Shown here in pieces: positions 29,074 through 38,803 of a DNA stretch of 64,000 nt. The notes under the pieces are model-generated. The model worked only from the letters and a program-made list of their open reading frames with translations. It did no database searches and was not told where the DNA came from. The DNA is taken from the NCBI RefSeq assembly GCF_000379105.1, contig NZ_KB900609.1:1761985-1825984 (forward strand). The letters run 5' to 3'. Made by a program: the position numbers and the translations under genes. Numbering within the stretch: position 1 is the first letter of the stretch; the number at the start of each line of letters is the position of its first letter. The DNA comes from Methylobacterium sp. WSM2598. Its GTDB lineage: Bacteria > Pseudomonadota > Alphaproteobacteria > Rhizobiales > Beijerinckiaceae.

Positions 29074-29397
29074 ATGCGTCGCCCGCTCCTGATCGCCGGC
29101 CTCCTCGCCGCGCTCGCCGCTCCCGCTTCGGCGGACGGGATGCCGGAGGTGCCGTTCCCCCGCCATCCGGCCGGCGCCCGGCCGCACCCGGCCCGAGTGC
29201 CCGCCTCCGCCGCGGCCTATCCCCGCCCCGTGCGCGACGGCTTCGGCCCGCCCCCCGCCCGGTCCTGGCGCGGCCCGATCCGGGTGCAGCCGGTCGGCTA
29301 CGGCGAGACGGACGGCGCGGTCTACCACGCCTGGATGCCCCGCAACGACCGCCTGCCGATCTACAACGAGCCGCCGCCCGTCTTCCCCGAGGAGTGA
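29074..29397 (+). CDS. Small secreted proline-rich protein, 107 aa
   Basis: The N terminus MRRPLLIAGLLAALAAPASA is a good signal peptide; the mature part is rich in Pro, Arg and His and ends NEPPPVFPEE. No family was recognised. The start lacks a normal ribosome site because a 14-bp tandem repeat abuts it (GTGAGA is the nearest purine run). It converges with the HNH gene. Moderately convincing as a gene. Confidence 0.55.
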   Translation: MRRPLLIAGLLAALAAPASADGMPEVPFPRHPAGARPHPARVPASAAAYPRPVRDGFGPPPARSWRGPIRVQPVGYGETDGAVYHAWMPRNDRLPIYNEPPPVFPEE

Positions 29398-29541
29398 GGC
29401 GGCACGCCGCGACGGCCCCGTCCCACCGGCCCAGGATGCTGACGCATCGGGCCGTCGACCCTCTCGAATGGCCGGCGCCGACCGCTGGCTCGACGACAAT
29501 TCGAGACCCGACCCAGCGGTCACGAGACATGACCGTCGGGA

Positions 29542-30093
29542 TCAGGTCTCCAGCTCGCTGTCCCAGTAGAGGTAGTCGAGCCACGTGTGGTGGTACTGCC
29601 GGTGGTCGAATTCGGGCTGGCGGCGGTGCAGTTCGTAGCGGCTCGGCCGGCGCGGCGGGTTGAGGAGGGGCATCTCCGCCTCCTCCGGCGTGCGGTTCGC
29701 CTTGCGCAGGTTGCAGGGGCTGCAGGCCGCCACGACGTTCTCCCAGCTCGACTGCCCGCCGCGCGAGCGCGGCACCACGTGGTCGAAGGTCAGCCCGCCG
29801 GCCGGGAGCCGGATCCCGCAATACTGGCAGCTGAACGTGTCGCGCAGGTAGATGTTGTAGCGCGTGAAGGCGGGCGAGCGGGCCATCGCCACGTAGTTCT
29901 TCAGCGCCACCACGCTCGGCACCTTGAGCGAGCGACTCGGAGAGCGGGCCTCGACGTCGTAGCTCGCCACCAGGGTGACGCGATCGAGGAACAGGGCGGT
30001 GAACGCGTCCTTCCACGACCACAGCGAGAGCGGGTTGTAGGAGAGCGGCCGGTAATCCGCGTTCAGCACGAGGGTTTGAAGATCCAGCATCAT
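29542..30093 (-). CDS. HNH endonuclease family protein
   Basis: A 183-residue protein with the compact HNH nuclease core: CQYCG and CSPCN as zinc knuckles, DHVVPRSRGGQSSWENVVAAC as the catalytic His-Asn part, preceded by about 95 residues with LVLNADYRPL, the usual N terminus of this widespread alphaproteobacterial family. Two adjacent ATGs (30093, 30090) follow GGGAAGG; the second gives better spacing. No phage or restriction gene is nearby, so it is a chromosomal housekeeping-type HNH protein of unknown target. Confidence 0.88.
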   Translation of the reverse strand: MMLDLQTLVLNADYRPLSYNPLSLWSWKDAFTALFLDRVTLVASYDVEARSPSRSLKVPSVVALKNYVAMARSPAFTRYNIYLRDTFSCQYCGIRLPAGGLTFDHVVPRSRGGQSSWENVVAACSPCNLRKANRTPEEAEMPLLNPPRRPSRYELHRRQPEFDHRQYHHTWLDYLYWDSELET

Positions 30094-30629
30094 CCTTCCC
30101 TGGCAACTGGCCGGAAGCGGCGAGGGGGCCCGGCGGGGAGCCGGGTCTCGCGACGCTCGCGGAGGGAGGAGATGGGACGCATCGCCTACCTCACGCTCTG
30201 TCCGGGGGGAGTGAGGGGACACGGCGGAAGGCCGGCACGGCCGCCCGGCGGGCGGTTGCCGCGGATCGTCGGAGCCCGGGATCGTGCCGGGCCTCTGTGC
30301 TGCTGGACCGAGATGAGCGACGCCATCGGCTCACAGCAGACCGGAAGGGCCGAGTCCATTGCGCACTCATTCTAGAAGCACCATGACAGGGTTGTGAAGG
30401 TTCGGGGCCTCGCCCGCGGTGTCGCGCCCCCAACTTGTATCGGTGCCCGCGCGGTCGGGGGCCGGCGATTTTTCGCCCCATTGCGAGGCGATGTCCGGGC
30501 GCCCCTCCCGCCTCCGCTGCGTTAGGGTCCTGTGGCCCGGGGCCGTCGCGGCTCCGGGCCGCCGCGGCGGGGGGCGGGGGCGCGGGGCGGGTCCGCCCCG
30601 TGCTCGCCCGTCAGCCGAGAAGGATCGCC
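30094..30629. other. Divergent intergenic region, HNH / mechanosensitive channel
   Basis: About 536 bp with no convincing gene. It contains a good minus-strand promoter (30369-30398) far from the HNH start and the ribosome site of the channel gene (AAGGA at about 30621). The stretch 30100-30360 would be a leader or a separate small transcript; no riboswitch fold was recognised. Confidence 0.5.
30369..30398 (-). promoter_or_regulatory. Sigma-70-like promoter facing the HNH gene
   Basis: On the minus strand TTCACA, an 18-base spacer and TAGAAT match the TTGACA/TATAAT consensus at five of six bases each. Transcription would begin near 30362, about 270 nt before the HNH start, implying a long leader or an extra small RNA. 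Confidence 0.45.
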
Positions 30630-33269
30630 ATGACACCGTTGCGCCGTTGGATCGCCGCCCTGCTGGCCCTCGCCGTGCTGGCACCGGGCCTCGCGGCCGC
30701 CCAGCCGGGACCCGCGGCGAAGCCGGACGCCAAGGCGCCGGCCGCCGCGCAGGCTCCCGCGGCGCCGGCCGGCGCGGCGGCCGCGCCGGATGCCGCCCCC
30801 AAACCCGCCGACGCGCCGAAGCCGCCGCCGACGCCGATCTCCGAGCAGATCAAGCAGATCCGCGCCCAGCTCGATTCGGAGAAGGCGGATCTCGACCAGC
30901 GCGAGCAGGCCCTCACCCACCACGACCTCAACAAGGACGACCTCGCGCTCCTGCGCGAGGGCATCGACCCGGTCGCCGAGCGGCTGCGCCACGTCATCGA
31001 GACCCTGACCCCGCGCCTCGACGCCGCCAAGGAGCGGCTGAACCAGCTCGGCCCCAAGCCGAAGGAGGGCGCCGAGGCCGCCGACGTGGCCCAGGAGCGC
31101 GCCCAGCGCGAGGCCGGCGTGGCCGAGGTCGACGAGACGATGCGGCTCGCCCGCTCGCTCCTCGTGCAGAGCGACCAGATCATCGACCAGATCAGCAACC
31201 GCCGCCGCGCCGCCTTCACGCGCGCCCTGTTCGAGCGCACGGACGGGCTCCTGAGTCCGCACCTGTGGACCCGGGCCGCCTCCACCCTGCCGCGCGACCT
31301 CAAGACCGCGCAGGCGGCGCTCGACGACACCATCGCGCAGCTGCGCCGCAACGCCACGCCTTTGCGCCTCGTCGTGGTGGCGCTCGCCATCGGGATCTCG
31401 GTGGCGCTGTATGTCGGGCGGCGCCACATCGCCCCGCGCCTGGGGCGGCGCGACGCGCGCGCCGACGCGGCCAAGGCGCCCTCCCGCCGCGCCAAGGTCC
31501 TGGCCGCCTGGCGCGTCGTGCTGGCCGGGGCGGTCCCGGCCGTCGTCGGCAGCTTCGTGGTGGGCATCGCGATCGAGGCGACGGAACTCGTGCCGGAGCG
31601 CCTGACCGACGTGGTGCACGGCATCCTGGCCGCGCTCGCCTTCGTGGCCCTGGTCGAGGCGGTGACGGACGCGCTGCTCTCGCCGGACAAGCCCGACTGG
31701 CGCCTCGTCGCCATGGAGGACGCGACCGCCGAACGCCTGGTCCGCCTCGTCGTCGGCATCGCCTTCGTGATCACGATCGGGCGCACCATCGAGGAGTTCA
31801 ACGAGACGATCGCGGTCGGCCTGCCGATCAGCATCGTCACCCGGGGCGTCTTCGCAGCCGTCGTCGCGGTGGTGCTGGCCGAGGGCCTGCGCCGCTTCGC
31901 GGCCCGGGCGGAGACCGAGGAGGCCTGCCTCGGCCCCTACATCGCGGCCGAATCGAGCTCCGGGATCGGCGGCCCCCTGCGCATCCTCGGCTGGATCATC
32001 GCCGCGTCGGTGGGGGCCTGCGCGCTGACCGGCTACATCGCGCTCTCGTCCTTCCTGATCGACCAGCTGATGTGGACCGCGATCGCGGTCGCCCTGCTCT
32101 ACCTTGCCATCACCAGCGCGGACGCCTTCATCGGCAGCACGCTGCAGAACGACTCCCACATCGCCACCGTGCTCCAGGCCAATACCGGCCTGCGCAAGAA
32201 GTCCCTCAACCAGATCGCGGTGCTGATGGGCGGCCTCGTCCGGGTCGCGCTGATCACGGCGGCGGCCGTGCTGCTGCTGGCGACCTGGGGCGTGGATTCG
32301 ACCGACATCTACGCCTCGTTCCGGGCCGCCTTCTTCGGCTTCAAGGTCGGCGACGTGACGATCTCGCTCTCGACGATCGTGTTCGCGCTCGGCCTGTTCA
32401 TGCTCGGGCTGGCCATCTCCCGGGTGGTCAAGAGCTGGCTGGAGAACACCTACCTGCCCGCCACCGACCTGGACCCGGGCCTGCGCAACTCGATCGCCAC
32501 GGTCACCGGCTACGTCGGCTTCCTGGTCTCCCTCGCCATCGCCTTCTCGTATCTCGGGCTCAGCCTGGAGAAGATCACGATCGTGGCCGGCGCCCTGTCG
32601 GTCGGTATCGGTTTCGGCCTGCAATCGATCGTCAACAACTTCGTCTCGGGCCTGCTCCTGCTCTGGGAGCGGCCGATCCGGGTCGGGGACCTGGTGGTGA
32701 TCGGCGACAACGAGGGCTACGTCCGGCGCATCAGCGTGCGCTCGACGGAGATCCAGACCTTCGACCGCTCCTCCGTGATCGTGCCGAACTCGAACCTGAT
32801 CTCCGGCGTGGTGAAGAACCGGGTGCGGGGCGACCGGACCGGCCGGGTGACCGTCACGGTGAGCGTGCTGCGCAACCAGGACCCGGTGCGGGCGGCCGAG
32901 CTGATCGCGGGCTGCGCCAAGGCCCATGCGGACGTGCTGAAGGAGCCGCCGCCCCGCGTGGTCTTCCGCAAGATCGGCGATCCCTACCTCGAATTCGAGC
33001 TGATCGCGATGATCAACGACGTCGGCCTGCAGCTGAAGGTGCAGAGCGACCTCAATTTCGCGGTGTTCAAGACCTTGTCGGACGAGGGATTGATCCCCAA
33101 TCTCGGGCCCGGAGCGAGCATCGTCACCGTGCAGGGGCTGGAGCCGGTCCGGGACGCCCTCGGGCAGATCGCGCAGGGCCTGGTGCCGGCGATCATCCCG
33201 GCGGACGAACCGGCGCCGCGCGCCCCGGCCGCGGGCGAGCGCCGCCGGAGCCCCGAGACCGTGCCGTGA
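30630..33269 (+). CDS. Large MscS-family mechanosensitive channel (DUF3772 type)
   Basis: An 879-residue inner-membrane channel that should open under hypo-osmotic stress. It has a signal peptide (ending APGLAAAQ), an Ala/Pro-rich linker, a periplasmic helical domain of DUF3772 type (about 70-240), about ten membrane helices (from about 250 to 720) and a C-terminal MscS core with GIGFGLQSIVNNFVSGLLLL and the beta-domain GYVRRISVRSTEIQTFDRSS and VPNSNLIS. AAGGA precedes the ATG. The stop overlaps the next gene as GTGA, so the small CAP lipoprotein is translationally coupled to it. Confidence 0.92.
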   Translation: MTPLRRWIAALLALAVLAPGLAAAQPGPAAKPDAKAPAAAQAPAAPAGAAAAPDAAPKPADAPKPPPTPISEQIKQIRAQLDSEKADLDQREQALTHHDLNKDDLALLREGIDPVAERLRHVIETLTPRLDAAKERLNQLGPKPKEGAEAADVAQERAQREAGVAEVDETMRLARSLLVQSDQIIDQISNRRRAAFTRALFERTDGLLSPHLWTRAASTLPRDLKTAQAALDDTIAQLRRNATPLRLVVVALAIGISVALYVGRRHIAPRLGRRDARADAAKAPSRRAKVLAAWRVVLAGAVPAVVGSFVVGIAIEATELVPERLTDVVHGILAALAFVALVEAVTDALLSPDKPDWRLVAMEDATAERLVRLVVGIAFVITIGRTIEEFNETIAVGLPISIVTRGVFAAVVAVVLAEGLRRFAARAETEEACLGPYIAAESSSGIGGPLRILGWIIAASVGACALTGYIALSSFLIDQLMWTAIAVALLYLAITSADAFIGSTLQNDSHIATVLQANTGLRKKSLNQIAVLMGGLVRVALITAAAVLLLATWGVDSTDIYASFRAAFFGFKVGDVTISLSTIVFALGLFMLGLAISRVVKSWLENTYLPATDLDPGLRNSIATVTGYVGFLVSLAIAFSYLGLSLEKITIVAGALSVGIGFGLQSIVNNFVSGLLLLWERPIRVGDLVVIGDNEGYVRRISVRSTEIQTFDRSSVIVPNSNLISGVVKNRVRGDRTGRVTVTVSVLRNQDPVRAAELIAGCAKAHADVLKEPPPRVVFRKIGDPYLEFELIAMINDVGLQLKVQSDLNFAVFKTLSDEGLIPNLGPGASIVTVQGLEPVRDALGQIAQGLVPAIIPADEPAPRAPAAGERRRSPETVP

Positions 33270-33775
33270 GACCTGCCCTGCCGCCCCTCCGTTTCGCCGC
33301 CCTGGCCGGGCTCGCGCTGGCGCTCGCCTCCTGCGCGGGGAACGAGGTCGCCCGCCAGACGCCGCCCGGACCGAGCCTGTACTGGCCGATGACGAGCGCG
33401 AGCGCGCAGCTCGACCTCGACACGGCCCGCGACATGATCGGGGCCTACCGGCGCAACAAGGGTCTGCCGGCCCTGGCGCTGGATCCGGGGCTGCAGCGCC
33501 TCGCCGAGACCGAGAGCGCCGCGATGGCGGCGGCGGACCGCCCGAGCCAGACCGACATCGTCCGCACGGTGGCGGCCCGGATGGGCTTCGCGGCCCCGCA
33601 GGCGAATCTCTCGGCGGGCTACCACACGCTGGCCGAGGCCTTCTCCGGCTGGCGCGACAGCCCGGCGCACAACGCGGTGCTGCTCTCGCCCGAGGCGACC
33701 CGCATGGGCATCGCCACCGCCTACGCGCCCGGCTCGAAGTACAAGGTCTACTGGACGCTGCTCGTGGCGAAGTAG
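33266..33775 (+). CDS. CAP-domain lipoprotein
   Basis: A 169-residue protein with a lipoprotein signal (LALALASCAGN, lipobox at Cys near residue 23) and a CAP/SCP-like domain: YRRNKGLPALALDPGLQRLAETESAAMA and FSGWRDSPAHNAVLLSPEATRMGIA. CAP proteins bind or cut cell-wall or lipid components in various ways; no function can be set here. The GTG start at 33266 overlaps the channel stop, so both are made together in the envelope. Confidence 0.85.
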   Translation: MRPALPPLRFAALAGLALALASCAGNEVARQTPPGPSLYWPMTSASAQLDLDTARDMIGAYRRNKGLPALALDPGLQRLAETESAAMAAADRPSQTDIVRTVAARMGFAAPQANLSAGYHTLAEAFSGWRDSPAHNAVLLSPEATRMGIATAYAPGSKYKVYWTLLVAK

Positions 33776-34100
33776 AAGGGGGCCGAGCGGAGCGTGTCGC
33801 GCCGGTCACCGGTGCTCGGGGCGCAGAGGACCTCGGCACGCCAAGGGCGGCATCCTCGAAGTTCACCTGATCGGATCGGACAGACCTGCGTCGTGCTTCG
33901 AGGCTGGCTTCACGGCCGATCCTCGATCGTCGGCGCCTCAGCGCGACGAAGGGAATGGGTGCCTTGACCGTCCGGCCTTCGTCCGTTCTTCGAGGTTGAT
34001 CCAGAATTGCCGGGTCCGCGACCTCGTCGGACGTCTTGAGGCACCCGATCCTGTTGGGAAGCCCGGGAACGCCGCCCTCTCGGCGCACGCGCCCGGCGGC
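33776..34100. other. Convergent intergenic region, CAP lipoprotein / motB
   Basis: About 325 bp between two 3' ends. I see no gene, no strong terminator and no element A or B copy. Slightly lower GC around 33990-34030. Confidence 0.5.
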
Positions 34101-34934
34101 TCACGGAAAGCCCTGGCCCGGCGGCAGGGGCGGGGTGTCGCGCAGGAGCGTGATCGTCACCCGGCGGTTGGCCGCGATGTAGGGGTTGTCCGGGAAGAGC
34201 GGCTCGGTGTCGGCCTTGCCCGACACCACCGTGAAGCGCTCGTCCGGCACGCCGTTGCTCGCCAGGATCTCGCGCACGCTGATCGCCCGGCCCGCCGAGA
34301 GCTCCCAGGGCGGGGCCGGGGCGCGCAGCCCCGGGCGGGTCGCCGCGGTGTAGCCCGAGATCGCGATCTTGTTCGACATCCGCCGGATCGCCGGGGCGAG
34401 CCGCTCCAGCACCTGGCGGGTGCGGTCGTTCGGCCGGGTCGAGCCGTCCGGGAACATCGAGCGGCCGTCCTGGTCCACCAGCGAGACGTCGAGGCCCCGC
34501 GCCGTCTCGTGGATCAGCACGTTCTTCGAGAGTTCGGCGATGTCGGGCAGGTCCTGCAGGGCCTGGCGCAGGCTCGCCATCGCGAGCCCGAACCCGTCCC
34601 GGAAGCCGTTCTGAGGCACGCCGTTGTCGAAGACCTCGTCGGGCAGCGGCGGCGTCGTGCGGTCGGAGGCCTTGTCGGGCGTCACCGGGCGCAGGTCGCG
34701 CAGGCGCGTGGCGCTCGGCAGCCCGTCCTTCTCGATGATGCCGTTGAAGCGGCTCTCCTTGTTGACGCCGAACGCGTCCCGGAACGAGCCCGCGACCGCC
34801 TGGAGCTTGCGCTGGTCCTGCGTCGAGTAGGCGCAGACCATCACGAAGAAGCTCATCAGGAGCGCCATCAGGTCGGCGAAGGTCACGAACCAGCCGTGGC
34901 CCCCGTGGGCGCCGCCCCGCTTGCGTCTGGCCAC
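34101..34934 (-). CDS. motB: Flagellar motor stator protein MotB
   Basis: A 277-residue stator subunit. The single membrane segment FADLMALLMSFFVMVCAYS (about residues 19-37) contains the ion-binding Asp of MotB in the TFADLM context. The OmpA-type peptidoglycan-binding domain in the C-terminal half has ISGYTAATR, SAGRAISVREIL and AANRRVTITL. It starts with GTG at 34934 after GGAGG, 27 nt downstream of motA. With MotA it drives the flagellar motor from the inner membrane. The rest of the flagellar genes are not in this window. Confidence 0.88.
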   Translation of the reverse strand: MARRKRGGAHGGHGWFVTFADLMALLMSFFVMVCAYSTQDQRKLQAVAGSFRDAFGVNKESRFNGIIEKDGLPSATRLRDLRPVTPDKASDRTTPPLPDEVFDNGVPQNGFRDGFGLAMASLRQALQDLPDIAELSKNVLIHETARGLDVSLVDQDGRSMFPDGSTRPNDRTRQVLERLAPAIRRMSNKIAISGYTAATRPGLRAPAPPWELSAGRAISVREILASNGVPDERFTVVSGKADTEPLFPDNPYIAANRRVTITLLRDTPPLPPGQGFP

Positions 34935-34961
34935 CGATCCACCCTCCGGCTCGGGAGAGGC

Positions 34962-35735
34962 TCACGCCGCTTCGGCGGCGAGCTCCTCGCGGTGGTTGTG
35001 GGGCAGGTAGGCGATCAGCATCTCGCGCACCAGGGAGGCGCTCTTGGCGTCGCGGATCAGCAGGACCCCGTCGATGATCAGCGAGCGCGACACGTCCTCC
35101 TCTTCCAGCTTGACGTGCAGCTTGTCGGCGATCGGCAGCGTGATCATGTTGGCGATGAGCGCGCCGTAGAGCGTGGCGAGCAGCGCCGTCGCCATGGCCG
35201 GGCCGAGCTTGGAGGGGTCCGACATGTTGGCGAACATCGACACCATGCCCAGGATGGTGCCGATCATGCCCCAGGCCGGGGCGCAATCGCCGAAGGCGCG
35301 GTAGACCTTGGAGCCTTCCTCCAGGTGCATGAGGAAGTTGTCGCGGTCGCGCTCCATCGTGTCGCGGATGAAGTCGCGGTCGTAGCCGTCCGCGATGTAG
35401 CGCACGCCCTGGGCCAGGAACGGGTCGGAGATCTCCATGTTCTCCAGCGCCATCGGGCCCGACTTGCGCACCACCTCGGCGATCCGGGTGATCTCCTCGA
35501 TCAGGTCGCGCGGCCGGACGGCCCGCATGCTGAAGGCGTAGCGCAGGCCCATCGGCACGCCGTGCACGATGACCGAGAAGGGGAAGCGCAGCATCGTGGC
35601 GGCGGTGGCGCCGCCGAAGATCACGATCAGGGCGTGCTTGTCGACGTAGGACGCGAAGTGGCCGCCGTCGACGAGGATCAGCACGATGACCACGGCGAAG
35701 CCGCCGATCAGGCCGAGGCCGGTTGCGAGATCCAT
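34962..35735 (-). CDS. motA: Flagellar motor stator protein MotA
   Basis: A 257-residue inner-membrane channel subunit with four membrane segments (about 5-22, 28-48, 150-172, 180-205). The MotA signatures ALIVIFGGATAATMLRFPF, CAPAWGMIGTILGMVSMFANM and LATLYGALIANMITLPIADKL are present. It resembles PomA-type MotA. It is the first gene of a motA-motB unit and divergent from ndvA across about 210 bp, where TTAAGGTTAAGG near 35780 is the AT-rich promoter zone. Confidence 0.88.
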   Translation of the reverse strand: MDLATGLGLIGGFAVVIVLILVDGGHFASYVDKHALIVIFGGATAATMLRFPFSVIVHGVPMGLRYAFSMRAVRPRDLIEEITRIAEVVRKSGPMALENMEISDPFLAQGVRYIADGYDRDFIRDTMERDRDNFLMHLEEGSKVYRAFGDCAPAWGMIGTILGMVSMFANMSDPSKLGPAMATALLATLYGALIANMITLPIADKLHVKLEEEDVSRSLIIDGVLLIRDAKSASLVREMLIAYLPHNHREELAAEAA

Positions 35736-35947
35736 GGCGCCGACGGGTCCCCGAGGCCCCGCGGGACGCCGGGGCTGCCTTTAAGGTTAAGGCGGGCCGG
35801 CTCAACGAAGCGTAAAGGCGCGGCGCGGCGGCCCGACCGTCATGCGGCGTTCAGGCGGGATGCGCGATACCAGGATCGGCCGACGGAGCGGCGGCGCGCC
35901 GGGTTCCCGAGAGGATCCGCGCCAGGGGGTTTCGGAGTCTCGACCAC

Positions 35948-37735
35948 ATGCGTCTGATGCGTCTCTACGCGCGGGTGATGCGCCTGCTCGGACCCGACCT
36001 GCGCCTCGGCGTCCTGCTCACCGTGGCCAACGTCGCGCTCGCCGCGGCGGCCTTCGCCGAGCCGGTGCTGTTCGGCCGCATCATCGACCGGGTCACCCGG
36101 TTGCCGGCGGGGGCCGAGGGCGCGCCGGGCTTCGGCGAGCTGACGCTGCTCGTCGGCGCCTGGGTGGGCTTCGGCTTCTTCACCATCGCGGCCGGGGTGC
36201 TGATCGCGCTCCACGCCGACCGCCTCGCGCATCGCCGCCGCCTCGGCGCGATGGCCGGCTACTTCGAGCACGTCCTCGACCTGCCGCTCGCCTTCCACTC
36301 CGCGAACCATTCGGGCCGGGTGCTCAAGGCCATGCTCGAGGGGACGAACGGCATGGCCTGGCTCTGGCTCGGCTTCTTCCGCGACCATTGCGCCGCGCTC
36401 CTCTCGCTGACCGTGCTGCTGCCGATGACGCTGTTCCTGAACTGGCAGCTCGGCGCGATCCTGCTCGTCCTCGTCGCGGCCTTCACGGCCCTCACCGCCT
36501 TCGTGCTGCGCCGGACCGAGACCCTGCAGGGGAGGGTGGAGCAGTACCATTCCGGCCTCGCCGAGCACGCCTCCGACGCCCTCGGCAACGTCGCGGTGAT
36601 CCAGTCCTTCACCCGCGCCAAGGCCGAGAAGGACGCGATGCGCGGGATCATCCGCAACCTCCTCGACGCGCAGACCCCGGTCCTGTCCTGGTGGGCGCTC
36701 GCCTCGGTGGCGACCCGCGCCTCGGCCACCCTGACCATGACGGCGATCTTCGTCACCGGCCTCGCCCTGCACTTCCGCGGCCAGGCCAGCGTCGGGGACG
36801 TCGTCTCCTTCATGAGCCTCGCCACGCTCCTGGTCGGGCGCCTCGACCAGGTCGTCTCCTTCGTCAACGGGCTGTTCATGCAGGCGCCCAAGATGCAGGA
36901 ATTCTTCGACATCCTCGACACGGTGCCGGCCGTCCACGACCGCCCGGGCGCCCGCGCCGCCGGGCGCATCGCCGGCGCGGTCGCGTTCGAGGACGTCACC
37001 TTCTCGTATGACGGCCGCCGCCGCGCCCTCGACGGGATCAGCTTCGCGGTCGCGCCCGGCGAGACCGTCGCCCTCGTGGGCACGACCGGCTCCGGCAAGT
37101 CGACGACCCTGAGCCTGCTCCACCGCGCCTTCGATCCCGCGACGGGCACGATCCGCATCGACGGCGAGGACATCCGCGACCTCTCGGTGGCCTCCCTGCG
37201 CCACAATATCGGCGTCGTGTTCCAGGAGCCGATGCTGTTCGCCCGCTCGATCCGCGAGAACCTGCAGGTCGGCCGCCCGGACGCCACCGACGCCGAGATG
37301 CTGGAGGCGCTGGAGCGGGCGCAGGCGAGCGATTTCCTGGCCCGCCAGCCGGACGGCCTCGACACGGTGATCGGCGAGCGCGGCCGCTCGCTCTCCGGCG
37401 GCGAGCGCCAGCGGCTGTCGATCGCCCGCGCCCTGCTCAAGGACCCGCCGGTCCTGATCCTGGACGAGGCGACGAGCGCCCTCGACGCCGCCACCGAGCG
37501 CAAGCTGCAGGGCGCGCTGGACGCCGTCATGCGGGGCCGCACCACCTTCGTGATCGCCCACCGCCTCGCCACGATCCGCAACGCCGACCGCATCCTGGTC
37601 TTCGAGGCCGGGCGCATCGTCGAGGCGGGCAGCTTCGACGAGCTGGTGGCCCGGGGCGGGCGCTTCGCGGAGCTCGCCCGCGCCCAGTTCATGGCGGCCG
37701 AGGCGCCCTCCGACGCCCTCGCCCTGGCGGCCTGA
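35948..37735 (+). CDS. ndvA: Cyclic beta-glucan ABC exporter (ATP-binding and permease)
   Basis: A 595-residue half-transporter. The N-terminal 330 residues form six membrane helices; the opening [33 protein letters not shown] matches NdvA/ChvA of rhizobia and Agrobacterium. The nucleotide domain has [10 protein letters not shown] (Walker A), [16 protein letters not shown] (signature) and [10 protein letters not shown] (Walker B). It should export cyclic beta-1,2-glucan to the periplasm, important for osmotic adaptation and, in symbionts, plant interaction. The synthase NdvB is not in the window. Confidence 0.93.
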   Translation: MRLMRLYARVMRLLGPDLRLGVLLTVANVALAAAAFAEPVLFGRIIDRVTRLPAGAEGAPGFGELTLLVGAWVGFGFFTIAAGVLIALHADRLAHRRRLGAMAGYFEHVLDLPLAFHSANHSGRVLKAMLEGTNGMAWLWLGFFRDHCAALLSLTVLLPMTLFLNWQLGAILLVLVAAFTALTAFVLRRTETLQGRVEQYHSGLAEHASDALGNVAVIQSFTRAKAEKDAMRGIIRNLLDAQTPVLSWWALASVATRASATLTMTAIFVTGLALHFRGQASVGDVVSFMSLATLLVGRLDQVVSFVNGLFMQAPKMQEFFDILDTVPAVHDRPGARAAGRIAGAVAFEDVTFSYDGRRRALDGISFAVAPGETVALVGTTGSGKSTTLSLLHRAFDPATGTIRIDGEDIRDLSVASLRHNIGVVFQEPMLFARSIRENLQVGRPDATDAEMLEALERAQASDFLARQPDGLDTVIGERGRSLSGGERQRLSIARALLKDPPVLILDEATSALDAATERKLQGALDAVMRGRTTFVIAHRLATIRNADRILVFEAGRIVEAGSFDELVARGGRFAELARAQFMAAEAPSDALALAA

Positions 37736-38255
37736 GCGACCGGCGCGCGCTCGTCCGCGCGGAGCGGTGCCGGAGGTCCGGCGCCGGACCGGTGCCGGAC
37801 ACCGCGTGCCTCGCGGCGCGGCTTCGACCGCCCTGCCGCCCTCGACGGGGGCGCGAGAGACTGGCTTGACCTCGTGCGTAGGTTGAGCGCGGCGCCTCCT
37901 CCGGGGAGGCGTGCGCGCCGTCGGCGTCGCGTCGGAGCGGTCTCGTCCAGGATCGTCGCGACCCCTCGCGCGACATTGCCCGGCAACCAGGTCCGCACGC
38001 GAGATCACGGCCGTCCCGGTCCTTCGCGTCCCGGCAGGTTAATCTGAAATCCTCATTCGTTTAAGACGAATTTAAGCGCACGCCTCTCCCGAAATCGACG
38101 GGGGGACTTCACGTCCTGCCGGAAGTACACTCTCCATGGTTCCGCCGAAATGCTGGACGAACGTGTCGCCCGCGGCCCCGATCGTCGGCCGCGCCTCCGG
38201 GTTGGAGGCGCGGTCGGGGTGGGCGCCCGCTGGGTCACGGATGAAGAGTTCCCCA
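37736..38255. other. Intergenic region downstream of ndvA
   Basis: About 520 bp without a convincing gene. The first 280 bp are GC-rich with no recognised feature. The region around 38035-38080 is AT-rich and contains a perfect CtrA-type box; the small genes that follow probably use it. Confidence 0.5.
38061..38075. promoter_or_regulatory. CtrA-type box TTAA-N7-TTAA
   Basis: TTAAGACGAATTTAA matches the CtrA consensus exactly. CtrA is the cell-cycle and flagellar response regulator of alphaproteobacteria. It is about 180 bp before the small gene at 38256 and about 330 bp after ndvA. Confidence 0.5.
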
Positions 38256-38396
38256 ATGTCGGATGCGTCGCTTTTCCTGAAACTCGCCGCCTCGATGACG
38301 CTCGTCGCCGCCGCCGGCCAGGGCATCCGCATCGCCCTCGACGCCTGGATCCGCCTCGCGCCCGCGGGAGCCGCGGAGGAGGTCGCCGAGCAGTAG
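38256..38396 (+). CDS. Small hydrophobic hypothetical protein, 46 aa
   Basis: MSDASLFLKLAASMTLVAAA begins a 46-residue protein with one possible membrane-spanning segment and an acidic C terminus. The ATG at 38256 has GAAGAG about 10 bases upstream; a longer version starting at 38241 is possible. Composition is protein-like, but the short length keeps this tentative. It lies 180 bp downstream of a CtrA-type box. Confidence 0.4.
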   Translation: MSDASLFLKLAASMTLVAAAGQGIRIALDAWIRLAPAGAAEEVAEQ

Positions 38397-38474
38397 CGCG
38401 GGGCGCGAGATCTTCGATTACACTCCCTTCCGGTTGTGCTGCCTCGCCCCGCGCGGCCGAGACCGGAGGGCTCC

Positions 38475-38771
38475 ATGATCCGCCGCTTCACCGCCGTCGC
38501 GTCCGCCCGGAACGAGCGCGCGGCCGACGAGCTCCTCCCCGCGCTGGCGCGCCTCGCGGCGCATCGCGGCTGCGACCGGTCGCTTCTGGTCAGCGCCGTG
38601 CTCGGGCGGCTGCTCGCCCCCGCGGGCCCGTTCGGGGCGCCGCCGGGCCTCACGGTGTTGCGCGACCGCCTCGCGGCCCTGCGCGCGGACGCCAAGTTGG
38701 TCGAGTACCTTCGGACGAACATCGCGTTCGAGACCGACGCCGCCCATCGCCGGTCCGTCGATGGCGATTGA
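38475..38771 (+). CDS. Hypothetical protein, 98 aa
   Basis: A soluble helical protein starting MIRRFTAVASARNERAADEL. GGAGGG six bases before the ATG is a strong ribosome site, and residue composition is normal. No family was recognised. It ends 33 bp before element A copy 3. Confidence 0.6.
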   Translation: MIRRFTAVASARNERAADELLPALARLAAHRGCDRSLLVSAVLGRLLAPAGPFGAPPGLTVLRDRLAALRADAKLVEYLRTNIAFETDAAHRRSVDGD

Positions 38772-38803
38772 GGGCGGCCGGCCGCCGGGGCGATGCGACC
38801 GCT

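Noticed and set aside
30522-34088. Minus-strand open frame of about 1190 codons
   Set aside because: It is antisense to the mechanosensitive channel, whose codons and motifs are clear. The frame has no family features.
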